DNA from: an uncultured Bacteroidales bacterium | GTDB taxonomy: Bacteria; Bacteroidota; Bacteroidia; Bacteroidales; UBA932 | Assembly: GCA_900318445.1 (NCBI GenBank) | Contig: ONKO01000008.1 | Span: 24,732 to 88,731 of the forward strand | Reading direction: 5' to 3' | DNA length: 64,000 bases | Shown here: piece after piece, positions 26,501-35,162 of the stretch | Layout of the letters: each line of letters starts with the position of its first letter | How positions within the stretch are numbered: position 1 is the stretch's first letter | The notes under the pieces: generated by a model | Database searches by the model: none | Told to the model about the DNA's origin: nothing | Seen by the model: the letters and a program-made list of their open reading frames with translations, nothing else | Translations under genes and position numbers: made by a program

Positions 26501-28534
26501 GTAGAGCAGAAACCCAGTTTCGGCGGTGTTTCGGCTGTCCCCATCCGCGAAGAATTCGCCTCGGCCCTTACCTTCCAGCCGCAGCTGTATCCGGGCAAGG
26601 ACGGAACGGTGGAGTTCAGCTTCCGCACGTCCGACAAACTCTCTACCTATTATATACGCGTGTACGCGCACGACAAGGCCATGCATAATGCCATGGTGAC
26701 AGATGAAATGGTGGTGTCCCTGCCGGTGAAAGTGTCCCTCATGGAACCCCGCTACCTCTACGAAGGAGACCGCTACGAGGCCGCCGTCACGGTTTCTTCC
26801 GTGGCCGATGCTCCCGTCTCCGGCGTGCTTTCGCTCATGGCCGGTGACAAGGTGCGGCAGGTGCGGGTGGAAGTTCCCGCCGGCGGTACCGTCACGGAGT
26901 ACTTCCCGGTAGAGGCATCATCCCCGGAATTTCTCACGCTCACGGCCTCCTTCAAGGCCGCCGACTTCTCCGACGCCGTTCGGGTTTCGGTTCCGGTGTA
27001 CCCGGCCGCCCAGCAGCTTACGGAGGCGCATTCGGCCGTGCTGCTTCCCGGCATGGACCGCGAGGCGCTGCTTGCAGAGCTCCGTTCCCGCTTTGTGAAT
27101 GTGCCGGCATCGGAGGCCAGCCTTCGCGAGATTTCCGTGAAAGAGATGGTGGAGGCGGCCCTGCCTTCGCACGTGGAGCCTGCCGGCAATGATGTGCTCT
27201 CACTCTCCGAGGCCTGGTATGTTGCGCAGCTTTGCCATCTGGAAAGTGACCTTCTGGAAAAGATTCTCTCCTGCCGCAATGCAGACGGCGGTTTTGGCTG
27301 GTTCGAGGGCATGACTTCCAGTCCGGTGATTACGGCGGTCCTTCTGGAGCGGTTTGCCCGCCTCCGGGATCGCGGCTTCGAGGTGCCGGATATGACCGCT
27401 GCTGTCAAGTATCTGGACAAGAATCAGTTTGGGACGGCCCGGCCGGTATGGAATGGCTGGATTGGAGATGCACAGTATGTCTATGTCCGGTCCCTGTATC
27501 CCGGAGTGCCTTTTGAGGAAAAGGCCGTGACGGCTGCGGAGAAGAAGCGTTGGAAGGAGTTTACGAAGGAGGTGAAGCGGGAGCTGGTACCGTCGGCCCG
27601 GGAAGGCCGTGGCCTCGAGGGGCAAATCCTCGGGAAAGCCCGCCGGCTCCTGACGCTCCGCAGCCTCCTGGAAAGGGACGGCGGCCTGGCGCTGGCCAAG
27701 GCCTGGGGTATTTCCCTCGGGACATCGGCCCGGCTCCGGAAATCCATGGAGGCCGATGCTGCCTCGCTCCTGGAGTACGCCGTTGAGCACAGGGATGGTG
27801 GCTGGTACTATCCTAATGCCGTCATGCCCTGGAGAGGCTTGCTGGAAAGCGAAGCCTACGCGCATGCGCTGCTGTGCCAGCTTTTGGACGGTACAGAGGT
27901 GGCCGATGGTATTCGCCTGTGGCTCATGCTGCAGAAGGAAACGCAGAAGTGGGATGCCACTCCGGCCTTTGTAGATGCTGTTACGGCTGTTCTGGATGGC
28001 TCCGAGGCCATGCTGAATACGAAGGTGTTGGCGCTGTCGGCTTCCTATGAAGCGCCCTTCAGCACCGTGAAGGCTACCGGAAACGGCTTCACCATTAAGC
28101 GGAAGTTCTACCGGGACGGTGTGGAAATCCAGCCCGGAGATGCTGTGGCTGTGGGAGACCGAATCTGTGTGAAGTATCTGATCTGGAACGGCGAAAACCG
28201 TTCGTTCGTGAAAGTGACGGCCGGCCGCGAAGCTTCTTTGGCTCCGGTGCAGCAGCTTTCCGGCCCTGTAGGCCACGGCTTCATTGTCCCGCTGCGCTCC
28301 GGTGTGGCCTGGGGTTTTGTGCCGCAGGGCTACCGTGAGGTGAAGGCCTCCTGCACCGAATACTACTTTGACAGCTATCCCGAGGAGAACACCACCCTCA
28401 CCGAAGAGTTCTTCGTGGAGCGTGCCGGTTCCTTCCAGGCGCCGGTGGTCACTGTGGAAAGCCTCTACGCCCCGCACTACCGCGCCAATTCCGGCTTCAG
28501 GGCTCCGCTGGAGGTCTTTGTGGCGTCTAAGTAG
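23558..28534 (+). CDS. Large alpha-2-macroglobulin-like protein without the thioester motif
   Basis: A 1658-aa exported protein. The signal peptide ends LGAQ; it is not lipobox-like. Residues about 30-270 are helical. Then come MG-type beta domains: YVADFETGVPLRSATVALL, the MG2-like DRGAYNPGDTLQFKAIVFDG, and the central A2M segment TFQPQLYPGKDGTVEFSFRTSD with VSLPVKVSLMEPRYLYEGDR. A helical TED-like region (about 1220-1450) contains NADGGFGWFEGM, but no C-x-E-Q thioester is present. It ends with a receptor-binding-like beta domain (YYFDSYPEENTTLTEEFFV). The lineage is common in Bacteroidota as a large periplasmic or surface protein of unclear role. It begins 46 nt after folC. Confidence 0.8.
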   Translation: MKRMLKTWLLAILAGVVTLGAQESGRQLTSLWKEYEKAHKADRPQKEAAALSKIKEEAVKQHLPVDFYDAATLYVYAVQRRDWKQRDTLRRQLEEDVKAFDEPIVTFLWMKEWKYSSPEDLLTFVEAHSKALEANHKDLHRGAQNILGGCFVDFIGTDREYALWALEEYDILEKEYKGVYPHEAVVAYERIVRQLFEDRSEARKAWEELAAKYAGRAFSVWPRAQLLQFRMEELEKDKAGSDAFRALYEEASALDKERTAYTGAEGKLVAGCKLPSSLMEALKEKWLRVAVHDGKVQVMFQNLDKATVTLREGKKTLQAWKVENPARSFHVEDTVSLPLPVLPDGEYSLEVREALTGNETMYEQYTLSVASRKDSRGHCVYVADFETGVPLRSATVALLKNGKEIASANLKLDGFTPLPESVQKYLKDTRANFQLVVKAGNRRSRPLYLSSGYSPKTYDSHVRCNIYKDRGAYNPGDTLQFKAIVFDGDPARSLQVVKGRKVEVRLHDAEDNVVETLHLTTNAWGSVSGRFVIPEGHRGGRWELEAVGLGADWFRVDEFVLPTFDLTFDALDGFYLVGADVPVSGKLVSYSGHSLSGARVHVSVNRYGTSVLEQDLPVGADNRFETSFPAMKAGYYEADVTVTEASGEMHSFREGWYIGENLSVDVRVRNAADADCQWMVVTSRTLALELHAKDAGGNAAALPVRYELTTPDGKVVLADGEVASAQPFSLELPGDGLYVVRASVSARKAGGETVSAETKTSVLSVLPGSRVLSAGAGGVFLPGPLQVAAGGKISARLGSSEGDAWALVTLYGDGRQVLENKAVHVSNGTLEDIRFAYKDSYPEAVRLQVFYFIHGKSVSYEREFRREKDKYTLPLQFTRFTDKAYPGARYTFTVKTAPEAEVLVAAWDKSMDAIGPNDWPLVNLRDFSVESVSVAAACGRVAGNDRIVIGYGRGPGLLSKASRNMAVTEDLIMEEAVPFQLVEQKPSFGGVSAVPIREEFASALTFQPQLYPGKDGTVEFSFRTSDKLSTYYIRVYAHDKAMHNAMVTDEMVVSLPVKVSLMEPRYLYEGDRYEAAVTVSSVADAPVSGVLSLMAGDKVRQVRVEVPAGGTVTEYFPVEASSPEFLTLTASFKAADFSDAVRVSVPVYPAAQQLTEAHSAVLLPGMDREALLAELRSRFVNVPASEASLREISVKEMVEAALPSHVEPAGNDVLSLSEAWYVAQLCHLESDLLEKILSCRNADGGFGWFEGMTSSPVITAVLLERFARLRDRGFEVPDMTAAVKYLDKNQFGTARPVWNGWIGDAQYVYVRSLYPGVPFEEKAVTAAEKKRWKEFTKEVKRELVPSAREGRGLEGQILGKARRLLTLRSLLERDGGLALAKAWGISLGTSARLRKSMEADAASLLEYAVEHRDGGWYYPNAVMPWRGLLESEAYAHALLCQLLDGTEVADGIRLWLMLQKETQKWDATPAFVDAVTAVLDGSEAMLNTKVLALSASYEAPFSTVKATGNGFTIKRKFYRDGVEIQPGDAVAVGDRICVKYLIWNGENRSFVKVTAGREASLAPVQQLSGPVGHGFIVPLRSGVAWGFVPQGYREVKASCTEYYFDSYPEENTTLTEEFFVERAGSFQAPVVTVESLYAPHYRANSGFRAPLEVFVASK

Positions 28535-28535
28535 C

Positions 28536-28571
28536 CAAAAAAAAGTCCTCCAGGGAAAACTGGAGGACTTG
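28536..28571 (-). terminator. Terminator downstream of tRNA-Val
   Basis: AAGTCCTCCAG (28543-28553) pairs with CTGGAGGACTT (28560-28570) around a 6-nt loop. The A-run at 28536-28543 becomes a U-run on the minus strand, so it terminates the tRNA transcript. It may also serve the plus-strand gene ending at 28534. Confidence 0.85.
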
Positions 28572-28575
28572 GAAG

Positions 28576-28650
28576 TGGGCGGTACTGGATTCGAACCAGT
28601 GACCCTCTGCTTGTAAGGCAGATGCTCTGAACCAACTGAGCTAACCGCCC
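28576..28650 (-). tRNA. tRNA-Val, anticodon UAC
   Basis: Cloverleaf on the minus strand. Acceptor GGGCGGT pairs with ACCGCCC, the D-arm is in TAGCTCAGTTGGTTCAGAGC, the anticodon stem-loop is TCTGC-CTTACAA-GCAGA (anticodon TAC), and the T-arm has GGTTCGAATCC. CCA is not encoded; the bases after the discriminator A are CT. A terminator follows. Confidence 0.96.
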
Positions 28651-28698
28651 GAAAGGGATTGCAAAGGTAGTAAGTTTTTTTTACAATCCAAAAAATTC

Positions 28699-29805
28699 TT
28701 AACCGAGACTCTGGCGGAATTCGGACGGGGTTACGCCCATCACATCCTTGAAGTTGCGCCAGGCAGTGGTGCGGGAGCGGAATCCGGCGTTGAAGAAGGC
28801 CTCCTGGATGTCGCATTCGGGGTCGTTGCGGAGTTGGTCGGCTACGGAAGCCACGCGTCTAGAGATGATCATTTCCTTGAAGCCGCTGTTGGTCTCCTGA
28901 CGGATGATGCGGTTGAGGTAAGTGACATTGGTGCCGCAGCGGCGTGCCATGCTTACCAGGGAAAGGTCCGGGTCTCTCCAGATTTCTTCCTTCTCCATGA
29001 AGTTGGTAATGCGGCTCCACAGGCCAAACTCGGGAGAAAGGCTCTGCGCCGGCTTCTCCTCAACCTCCTGCGGCGTTACTTCGGGTACCTCGGGAATTTT
29101 TTCGGTGGTCTTGCCCGGACGCAGGCGGTCTCCCAGTTCGAAATCCATGGACAGGTAGTAGAACATTGCGGCGAACAGCGGCAGCAGCACCATGAGGTAA
29201 GGAATGTTGGTGAGCACCAGGATAATGTGCACGACGCAAATGACGGTGAGCCCGAAGCTGTAGTTGACAATCCACCAGAAGTTTGCACTGCTCTTCCGAT
29301 AACTGTATGGCAGCATGAACAGGATAAAGCAGTAAGGGATCATGATGGCCTGCGATGCAAGGCGAAGCAGGACGTCGGCTTTCTTGACGTTGGCGATGAT
29401 ATCTGCCGTCGTGTCCAGCTGTGTCCATCGGCCGATGAAAAACAGGAAGGCGAAGGTAAAGACAGCCGGAGGCAGGAACAGGAAGAAATAGCGAAGGGGC
29501 GTGAGCCAGTCCGACCTTACCACGGTGATGGGATAGAGCACCATAATAATATGGAGGGTCATGTAGATGAGGCCCATCCATGGCGGAAGCATGGTGAGCG
29601 GTTTAGCGGCTCCTGTACCAGCCGCGATATTGGCAACCAGTGCGAAGCCTGCCATGAGACCGCTGGCGAGGGATCCCAGCGCCAGAAGCCAGCGGGAATT
29701 GTCTCCGGTTTCATGTCTTAAACGGCCCAGCTGACGGGCGCATATGAGGCACACGACCATTTCCATGGTAGTGGAGATAATCGCTAGCAAAAACACTGTT
29801 TTCAT
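28699..29805 (-). CDS. Membrane-anchored AraC-family transcriptional regulator
   Basis: A 368-aa protein. Six or seven hydrophobic segments occupy residues about 3-225. A linker with EKIPEVPEVTPQEVEEKPAQ leads to a C-terminal AraC-type double helix-turn-helix (about 260-366): LSLVSMARRCGTNVTYLNRIIR, then IQEAFFNAGFRSRTTAWRNFK and GVTPSEFRQ. It is divergent from the fimbrial operon and is its likely regulator (inference). ATG 29805 is chosen over an upstream TTG. A -7 box TAATTTTG lies at 29829-29836. Confidence 0.85.
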   Translation of the reverse strand: MKTVFLLAIISTTMEMVVCLICARQLGRLRHETGDNSRWLLALGSLASGLMAGFALVANIAAGTGAAKPLTMLPPWMGLIYMTLHIIMVLYPITVVRSDWLTPLRYFFLFLPPAVFTFAFLFFIGRWTQLDTTADIIANVKKADVLLRLASQAIMIPYCFILFMLPYSYRKSSANFWWIVNYSFGLTVICVVHIILVLTNIPYLMVLLPLFAAMFYYLSMDFELGDRLRPGKTTEKIPEVPEVTPQEVEEKPAQSLSPEFGLWSRITNFMEKEEIWRDPDLSLVSMARRCGTNVTYLNRIIRQETNSGFKEMIISRRVASVADQLRNDPECDIQEAFFNAGFRSRTTAWRNFKDVMGVTPSEFRQSLG

Positions 29806-29828
29806 AGACTCATCTGTCAAATACGTTT

Positions 29829-29836
29829 CAAAATTA
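29829..29836 (-). promoter_or_regulatory. -7 box of the AraC-type regulator gene
   Basis: Minus-strand TAATTTTG matches TAnnTTTG, 23 nt before the ATG at 29805. Confidence 0.5.
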
Positions 29837-29882
29837 GTAAAAAATAAACAATTATCATAGACGTTTTTTTAATTTTGAAACT

Positions 29883-29910
29883 TGTACATAAATGGTAATC
29901 CCTACCTTTG
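29883..29910 (+). promoter_or_regulatory. Promoter of the fimbrial operon
   Basis: TTG at 29883-29885 and TACCTTTG at 29903-29910 form a -33/-7 pair. The leader is about 70 nt and ends in GGAGCGGAGG just before the first gene, one of the few purine-rich, Shine-Dalgarno-like stretches in the window. Confidence 0.7.
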
Positions 29911-29984
29911 GGTTCGAAAAACCACTACACTATACCCCTGGTTGGTTTGCCTCTCAAGGGCAATATGGAGCGGAGGATTAAACT

Positions 29985-31655
29985 ATGATAAAACGGACAA
30001 CGAAACTTAAACTGTGTATTTTTCTGTGTGCTGTCACATCGGCTTTTTCATTGCCAAGTGTGAACGCACAGGAAATTTCTATACGTACCAACCTGGTAAT
30101 GGATGCATTATCAGAGCCCAATCTGGGCGTGGAATGGAAAACCGGAGAACATTGGAGTATCGGCCTCAATGGCGGTCTCAAGCCGTGGCCCCGCTGGCTG
30201 GCCTGGGACTGGGATGCTGCGAATGAAACCCATTGGCGTAACTTTATTGTTTCGCCCGAGGCGCGGTACTACGTGAACGAGGTGTTCAAGGGCTTCTTTG
30301 TCGGGGCCGATGCCGTGTATACGCATTATAATGTAGGGAGGGTTTCTACTCCTTTCAGTATTTTCCCGGAAGTGGAGAATAACCGGCTGCAGGGCTCCTT
30401 CTGGGGCGGAGGCCTCTTTGTGGGGTATGCCTGGTGGCCCTGGCAGCACTGGCGGCTGGAACTGGCAGCCGGTGCCCTTGCCGGTCTCGCTGCATACGAC
30501 CGTTATGACTGTGCGCACTGCGGAACCAAACTGGCCGAGGAACGCCGGGCTGCCGTCGTTCCCCAGCTGGCTCTCAATGTGGCCTGGAACCCGGTGGGCA
30601 GAAACAGACATGAGGAACTGAAGGCTGCCCGTATGATCTCGGGTACCGACACTATTACCGTCCTCTCGCCGCCCGTTGCATTCGTCGTGCATCTCGAAGA
30701 CGTGAAACCCCCGCTTACCCGGGCCGATTCCCTGTCGGCAGAGTACCCCTGGATCCAGCCCATGGACAAATACCGTCCGCTCACTTATCTGGACCTGTCA
30801 CTTTCTTCCCGTGACAGCCTGCTGTTCGTCAACTTTGAACTGGACAGCTATTCTCTCCGCCGGGATTACCAGAACAACGCGCAGGTCCTGGACCGGATGC
30901 AACAAGCCGCAGAGGAAGTCCTGGGTGCCGATACAACCGGCGAACTGATGGTTTCCGTGGTGGGACTTGCCTCCATCGAAGGCCCCAAGCAGCGCAACGA
31001 TACGCTAGCTGTACGTCGCGCCCGCGCCGTGGCCGATTATCTGGTAAACCGAACCGGCCTTGACCGCCGTCAGTTTGAGGTTGTAGGGAAAGGAGAAGCC
31101 TGGGATTGGTTCCGGGCCCAGCTCATGGCCCTTCGGGAGGGTGGAAATGGTTTCACCCCTGCCGAGGTGAAGTCCCTGCTGGATATCATTGACCGTGAAA
31201 CAGATCCCGACGTGCGGGAACGTCTGCTGAAGGCCAGCCCTGCCCTGTATGACAAAGTGAAGGAAAACCTGTTGTCCGACCAGCGTAACTCAGGGTATAT
31301 CCGCCTGTATTACAGCAATCTTCCGGATCCCGTGACGCGTAGCTGGAACGGGCCTGTGTCCAATCTTCTCAAGGCCAAACGTTACCGTGAAGCCGTACGG
31401 ATGATTGAGAGTGACAAGGACCTCCTCAGCCGCGTCAAGGCCGATGCCGAGGCGGCCAATGCGTACGGCATAGCCTTGTATTTCACGGCACTGGAAGACA
31501 AAGACACGGCTCGTGAGAACGAGGCCCTGCGATGGGTGGAAGAAGCAGCCCGGAAAGGCTCCGAAGCTGCCCGGCAGAACCTGAAGGGAATTGAGGTATA
31601 TGGACCGGCCTGGAAAGAGTATGAGGCCTGGAAAGAAGTCATGGAAGAAAACTAA
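29985..31655 (+). CDS. DUF3575/OmpA-like outer membrane protein of the fimbrial locus
   Basis: A 556-aa protein with a signal peptide ending VNAQ. Residues about 30-205 form a DUF3575-type beta-barrel region (ISIRTNLVMDALSEPNLGVEW, SPEARYYVNEVFKGFFVG, QGSFWGGGLFVGYAW). An OmpA-C-like segment follows (LLFVNFELDSYSLRRDYQNN, then ASIEGPKQRNDTLAVRRARA), then a helical tail with Sel1/TPR-like character (EEAARKGSEAARQNLKG). Proteins of this build commonly head Mfa-type fimbrial operons in Bacteroidales. The real function is unproven; an assembly or anchoring role is likely. Confidence 0.8.
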   Translation: MIKRTTKLKLCIFLCAVTSAFSLPSVNAQEISIRTNLVMDALSEPNLGVEWKTGEHWSIGLNGGLKPWPRWLAWDWDAANETHWRNFIVSPEARYYVNEVFKGFFVGADAVYTHYNVGRVSTPFSIFPEVENNRLQGSFWGGGLFVGYAWWPWQHWRLELAAGALAGLAAYDRYDCAHCGTKLAEERRAAVVPQLALNVAWNPVGRNRHEELKAARMISGTDTITVLSPPVAFVVHLEDVKPPLTRADSLSAEYPWIQPMDKYRPLTYLDLSLSSRDSLLFVNFELDSYSLRRDYQNNAQVLDRMQQAAEEVLGADTTGELMVSVVGLASIEGPKQRNDTLAVRRARAVADYLVNRTGLDRRQFEVVGKGEAWDWFRAQLMALREGGNGFTPAEVKSLLDIIDRETDPDVRERLLKASPALYDKVKENLLSDQRNSGYIRLYYSNLPDPVTRSWNGPVSNLLKAKRYREAVRMIESDKDLLSRVKADAEAANAYGIALYFTALEDKDTARENEALRWVEEAARKGSEAARQNLKGIEVYGPAWKEYEAWKEVMEEN

Positions 31656-31659
31656 CAGG

Positions 31660-32733
31660 ATGAAGTTCAGAGCTTATCATATCGGTATGGTTTTGTCCGT
31701 CATGGCGGCGGCCTTCACGGGCTGCAGCCTGGTGGACGAGAATCTTACAGACTGTGAGGCCGATCACGAGATCAACTACGAGCTTCGTCTTGTGACCAAC
31801 CTTACCACCGAGCTGCAGACCCAGCTTTCTACGCAGGTAGAACTGACGGCCGTCGCCGCATCCATCCAGGACCATCTCAAGGGAGTTTTCACCGATTACG
31901 CCCACGATGTAGACCTTTCCTTCTACGATGTCACGGAGGACTCCTTGCGGCTTCACCACGAGACCCATATCATGGACGCCAACCAGTCCAGCTATACCTT
32001 ATATATACCCGTGCGCAAGTATATGCATGTGGCTGTGGCCAATCTGCAGCCCATGCTGCCCGACGGCTCTTCGGCGCCTCGTGAGCTTGTCCTGACAGAA
32101 GATGAAAAATGCCATCGCTCCCGGCTGGATCTGGTGGTGAACAGCACCAAGAATATCATTCCTTCACAGACTTCGGGCGTTTTCAGCGCTCGTCTTCCCA
32201 TGGATATCAAGGACGGAGTAGACCAGCAGTTCGACGTAAAGCTGTATATGGTGAACTGCGCCAGCTCCCTGGTGCTGGATACTCTAGGCAGCCATATCAA
32301 GGACATCAAGGTGCTGGCCTCCGGCTTTGCCAATGGCTTCAATCTGGCCGACAGTACCTATTCCTTCACCTTTAATCCGCAGGTGCGGGCCGGCGAAGTG
32401 AAAGTAGGGGACGGCCAGTTCGTGTGCTTCTGCGCAGTGACGCTTCCTTCGATGGATTCAGACGCAACCAAGTCCATCATCAATACCGATGACCCTTACA
32501 TAGCCCAGCCGGCCGAAGAGTCGCTGTGGCAATATAGCGTCTATACCACTTGCGAAGATGGCTCCGTTACGGAAACCATCCTGGGCGTGAAACTGCCGCT
32601 GCGGGCATCGCAGTTCAAGATGATACGGGCCAAGATTCAACCCGATGGCAGTGTGGCGCCGCGCGAGCCATTCGTCGGGGCCAGCGTCACGTTGAATTGG
32701 AACGACGGACCCAGTTGGGAAATTGATTTTTAA
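31660..32733 (+). CDS. FimB/Mfa2-family fimbrial anchor lipoprotein
   Basis: A 357-aa lipoprotein (lipobox FTGC, Cys22). The opening CSLVDENLTDCE matches the Mfa2 pattern C-S-x-x-D-x-L-x-D-C. A beta strand INYELRLVTNL follows, and later VDLSFYDVTEDSLRLHHE corresponds to the family's D-x-SFYD segment. Mfa2/FimB-type proteins anchor and cap the fimbrial shaft in the outer membrane. It starts 4 nt after the previous stop; the upstream in-frame ATG at 31591 lies inside that gene. Confidence 0.8.
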   Translation: MKFRAYHIGMVLSVMAAAFTGCSLVDENLTDCEADHEINYELRLVTNLTTELQTQLSTQVELTAVAASIQDHLKGVFTDYAHDVDLSFYDVTEDSLRLHHETHIMDANQSSYTLYIPVRKYMHVAVANLQPMLPDGSSAPRELVLTEDEKCHRSRLDLVVNSTKNIIPSQTSGVFSARLPMDIKDGVDQQFDVKLYMVNCASSLVLDTLGSHIKDIKVLASGFANGFNLADSTYSFTFNPQVRAGEVKVGDGQFVCFCAVTLPSMDSDATKSIINTDDPYIAQPAEESLWQYSVYTTCEDGSVTETILGVKLPLRASQFKMIRAKIQPDGSVAPREPFVGASVTLNWNDGPSWEIDF

Positions 32734-32765
32734 TAAAATAACACAATTTGTTAATCACTTTAAGT

Positions 32766-35156
32766 ATGAAGAAACTCTTTAATTTGGCTCTTGTGGGTAC
32801 CATGGTACTCGCGGCCGCAGCTTGCCAGCGGGAGCAAATGGGTTCTTCTTCCGTGGAGGCCAATGGAAATGGCGTCAAGGAAGTGACTACCCAGTTTGTT
32901 CTCAATGTTGCGTCATCTCCCCAAACCAAGATGACGGCCGATGTGGTTCAGATGAACCATAATTTCCGTGGCATGGACAATGCCAAGATCTTTGTCTACA
33001 ATACCGGCATGATTCCCGAGAATCCGGTATCTACTACTCCGGATGCTTTTGTCCTGAAGACGAACTCCTGGACGAAAGATGAAGCAAAGTATTTTGATAT
33101 GGGAACGCTGCTCAGTTCCAGTTCACTTGATAATGCGGGCACGAACAATAAAGACAACTCTTCCAACCGCGTTCTTCAGCTTTCTATCCCTGTGGGGGTA
33201 GATGCCGTTCTCTTTTATGGAAAGGCTATCAAAGGAAATAACGCAGAGAGTTATGAGTATGGCGGCACCAACATGAGCGCTACCAAATTCGATGTGGATC
33301 CGAGCAAAACCGTTATTGCTGCGCAGAGGATTCTTACCACGGATGCCATCGTGGACAGTTATGATGCAACGGGTGCATTGATGATCTACATTATCAATGA
33401 TATTCTTGGTACATTTGTGGATAAGACGAATAGTTCTCTTTATGGCTTCCCGGGTTCTACCTATCCGGTAGAACATGTTGACCCTCAAACTTCAGCTGTG
33501 ACTATAACGTATGATGGGGAAGGATATCGTGACTTGAGCTGGGATGCTCTTGGTCATCAGTACGAAATCCAGACAAAAGGTGCCTCCAGCCGTTATTCTG
33601 AAGCTGGCGGTTTTGGCATGGGCCGTACCCTTTCCGGACTGGAGGAGGTACTTGGCCGCTGCTATTACCTGTTTACCGACATAAGAGCTGGCGAGTATCG
33701 TACCGGATCATCTGGCGCTGTGAAAATGATGATTTCGGACATGTATAAAGTGATCTCTGATGCATCTAGTGCAACTCCTACAAACGAGTATGAGGCAAAC
33801 GCAAAACGTCTTGCCGTAGCGATACTGGGTAGGGCCGAAGATTTCTTCTTCAGCCCGACAGCCGCTAATATTCCGGAAGGATACTCCGCGGGTGATTATC
33901 GGCCTCTTTCTACCATTGAAATGAAACTAGGCTCTACAATATGGAATGCGAACAAATTTAATCTGGCGGAGGACCTGAATAAATACCCGTATGAGCAATT
34001 CAGAATCCCCAGAGGCGCTGCCCAATTGGGTTTCTGCATGGAAAAGCAAGCAAAAATCGTTCAGGGCGAGGGCGCTAACGCTGAAACAGTCGGCCCGGAA
34101 TATCTTGACAATACTGACCATTATACCCATGATTTCTTCTATTACCTGCATCCCAACCGGGCTCTGGTGAGCCATGGTGACAAGATGTTTGACCCCAAAA
34201 AGTATATGCACCCTGCCGAGCTCTGGTATTATGTCAACTCTCCTATCCGAACGACCAATAAGGAAAATCTCAAAGTGGGCGATTATCCCAACGGCGTAAA
34301 TCCTTGGAAAAACGAAGGCAGCTGGACTGCTGATGCATGGGAAGCCAAGGGCAAGGTTAAGTCTTCTACCAGAGGCGTTGCCGTCAAGAATAACATCAAT
34401 TACGGAGTGGCTCTGTTGAAGTCTTCGGTTCTCAAATCGGCAGCTACCTATAATGATAACCGTTGGGCTATGACTGAACATAAGGAAAATGACCGCGCTA
34501 TTTCGGAGAGTGCTCTCAGGCTTACATTGACCGGTATCCTTATCGGTGGTGTCAACCCCAGGATGGACTGGCAGTTCGTAAGAAAATACTCCTCTGGAGA
34601 GTTCTCCTCTTTTGATGGGGTTATCTATGACTCTTCCATTGCCAGCGGAACAGTTCCTACTCCTGCCGGCCAAGAGAATTACACGCTCGTTTATGACAAT
34701 TTCAATTCTACCGATGAGAATTCTGACGGCAATCTTCAGAACGACCAGAACAACGTCCTTATCGCTCTTGAATTCAAGAACAATGGAGATCCCTTCTGGG
34801 GAAAGCACAACCTGATCCCCACCGACGGTTACTTCTATCTGGTAGCAGAAGTTCCGGCACCCAGCCAGACACAGGCTGATAATCTGGCATGGCCTACCGA
34901 CCATCAGATTCCTCCCTTATTTGGCGTAGACGGCGAGGCTATTACTGTTAATGGCAAGGTCGCAGGCGATTCCAAGAAAATCGGCCGCGTGTTCATGCAG
35001 GACTTCATGACGGAGATCAAGTTCAAACTGGTGGAGAACTCCCTGAAAAACGCCTATTATACCATGCCCGACCTTCGTGCATCGCAGATGTCCCTGGGCC
35101 TCTCCGTGGATCTTCAGTGGATTCCTGGTCTTCAGTATGATAACATTGAGCTGTAA
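32766..35156 (+). CDS. Mfa1-family fimbrillin, major subunit candidate
   Basis: A 796-aa lipoprotein (AAAC, Cys20). Mfa1-type features are the N-terminal TTQFVLNVASSPQTKMTADVVQ followed by NFRGMDNAKIFVYNTG, and the C-terminal FMTEIKFKLVENSLKNAYYTMPDLRASQMSLGLSVDLQW, typical of the donor-strand end of the family. It is larger than P. gingivalis Mfa1 (about 560 aa). Codon usage is more A/T-rich than the flanking housekeeping genes. It is the third gene of the operon and has a full-length paralogue directly downstream. Confidence 0.8.
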   Translation: MKKLFNLALVGTMVLAAAACQREQMGSSSVEANGNGVKEVTTQFVLNVASSPQTKMTADVVQMNHNFRGMDNAKIFVYNTGMIPENPVSTTPDAFVLKTNSWTKDEAKYFDMGTLLSSSSLDNAGTNNKDNSSNRVLQLSIPVGVDAVLFYGKAIKGNNAESYEYGGTNMSATKFDVDPSKTVIAAQRILTTDAIVDSYDATGALMIYIINDILGTFVDKTNSSLYGFPGSTYPVEHVDPQTSAVTITYDGEGYRDLSWDALGHQYEIQTKGASSRYSEAGGFGMGRTLSGLEEVLGRCYYLFTDIRAGEYRTGSSGAVKMMISDMYKVISDASSATPTNEYEANAKRLAVAILGRAEDFFFSPTAANIPEGYSAGDYRPLSTIEMKLGSTIWNANKFNLAEDLNKYPYEQFRIPRGAAQLGFCMEKQAKIVQGEGANAETVGPEYLDNTDHYTHDFFYYLHPNRALVSHGDKMFDPKKYMHPAELWYYVNSPIRTTNKENLKVGDYPNGVNPWKNEGSWTADAWEAKGKVKSSTRGVAVKNNINYGVALLKSSVLKSAATYNDNRWAMTEHKENDRAISESALRLTLTGILIGGVNPRMDWQFVRKYSSGEFSSFDGVIYDSSIASGTVPTPAGQENYTLVYDNFNSTDENSDGNLQNDQNNVLIALEFKNNGDPFWGKHNLIPTDGYFYLVAEVPAPSQTQADNLAWPTDHQIPPLFGVDGEAITVNGKVAGDSKKIGRVFMQDFMTEIKFKLVENSLKNAYYTMPDLRASQMSLGLSVDLQWIPGLQYDNIEL

Positions 35157-35162
35157 TCTTCA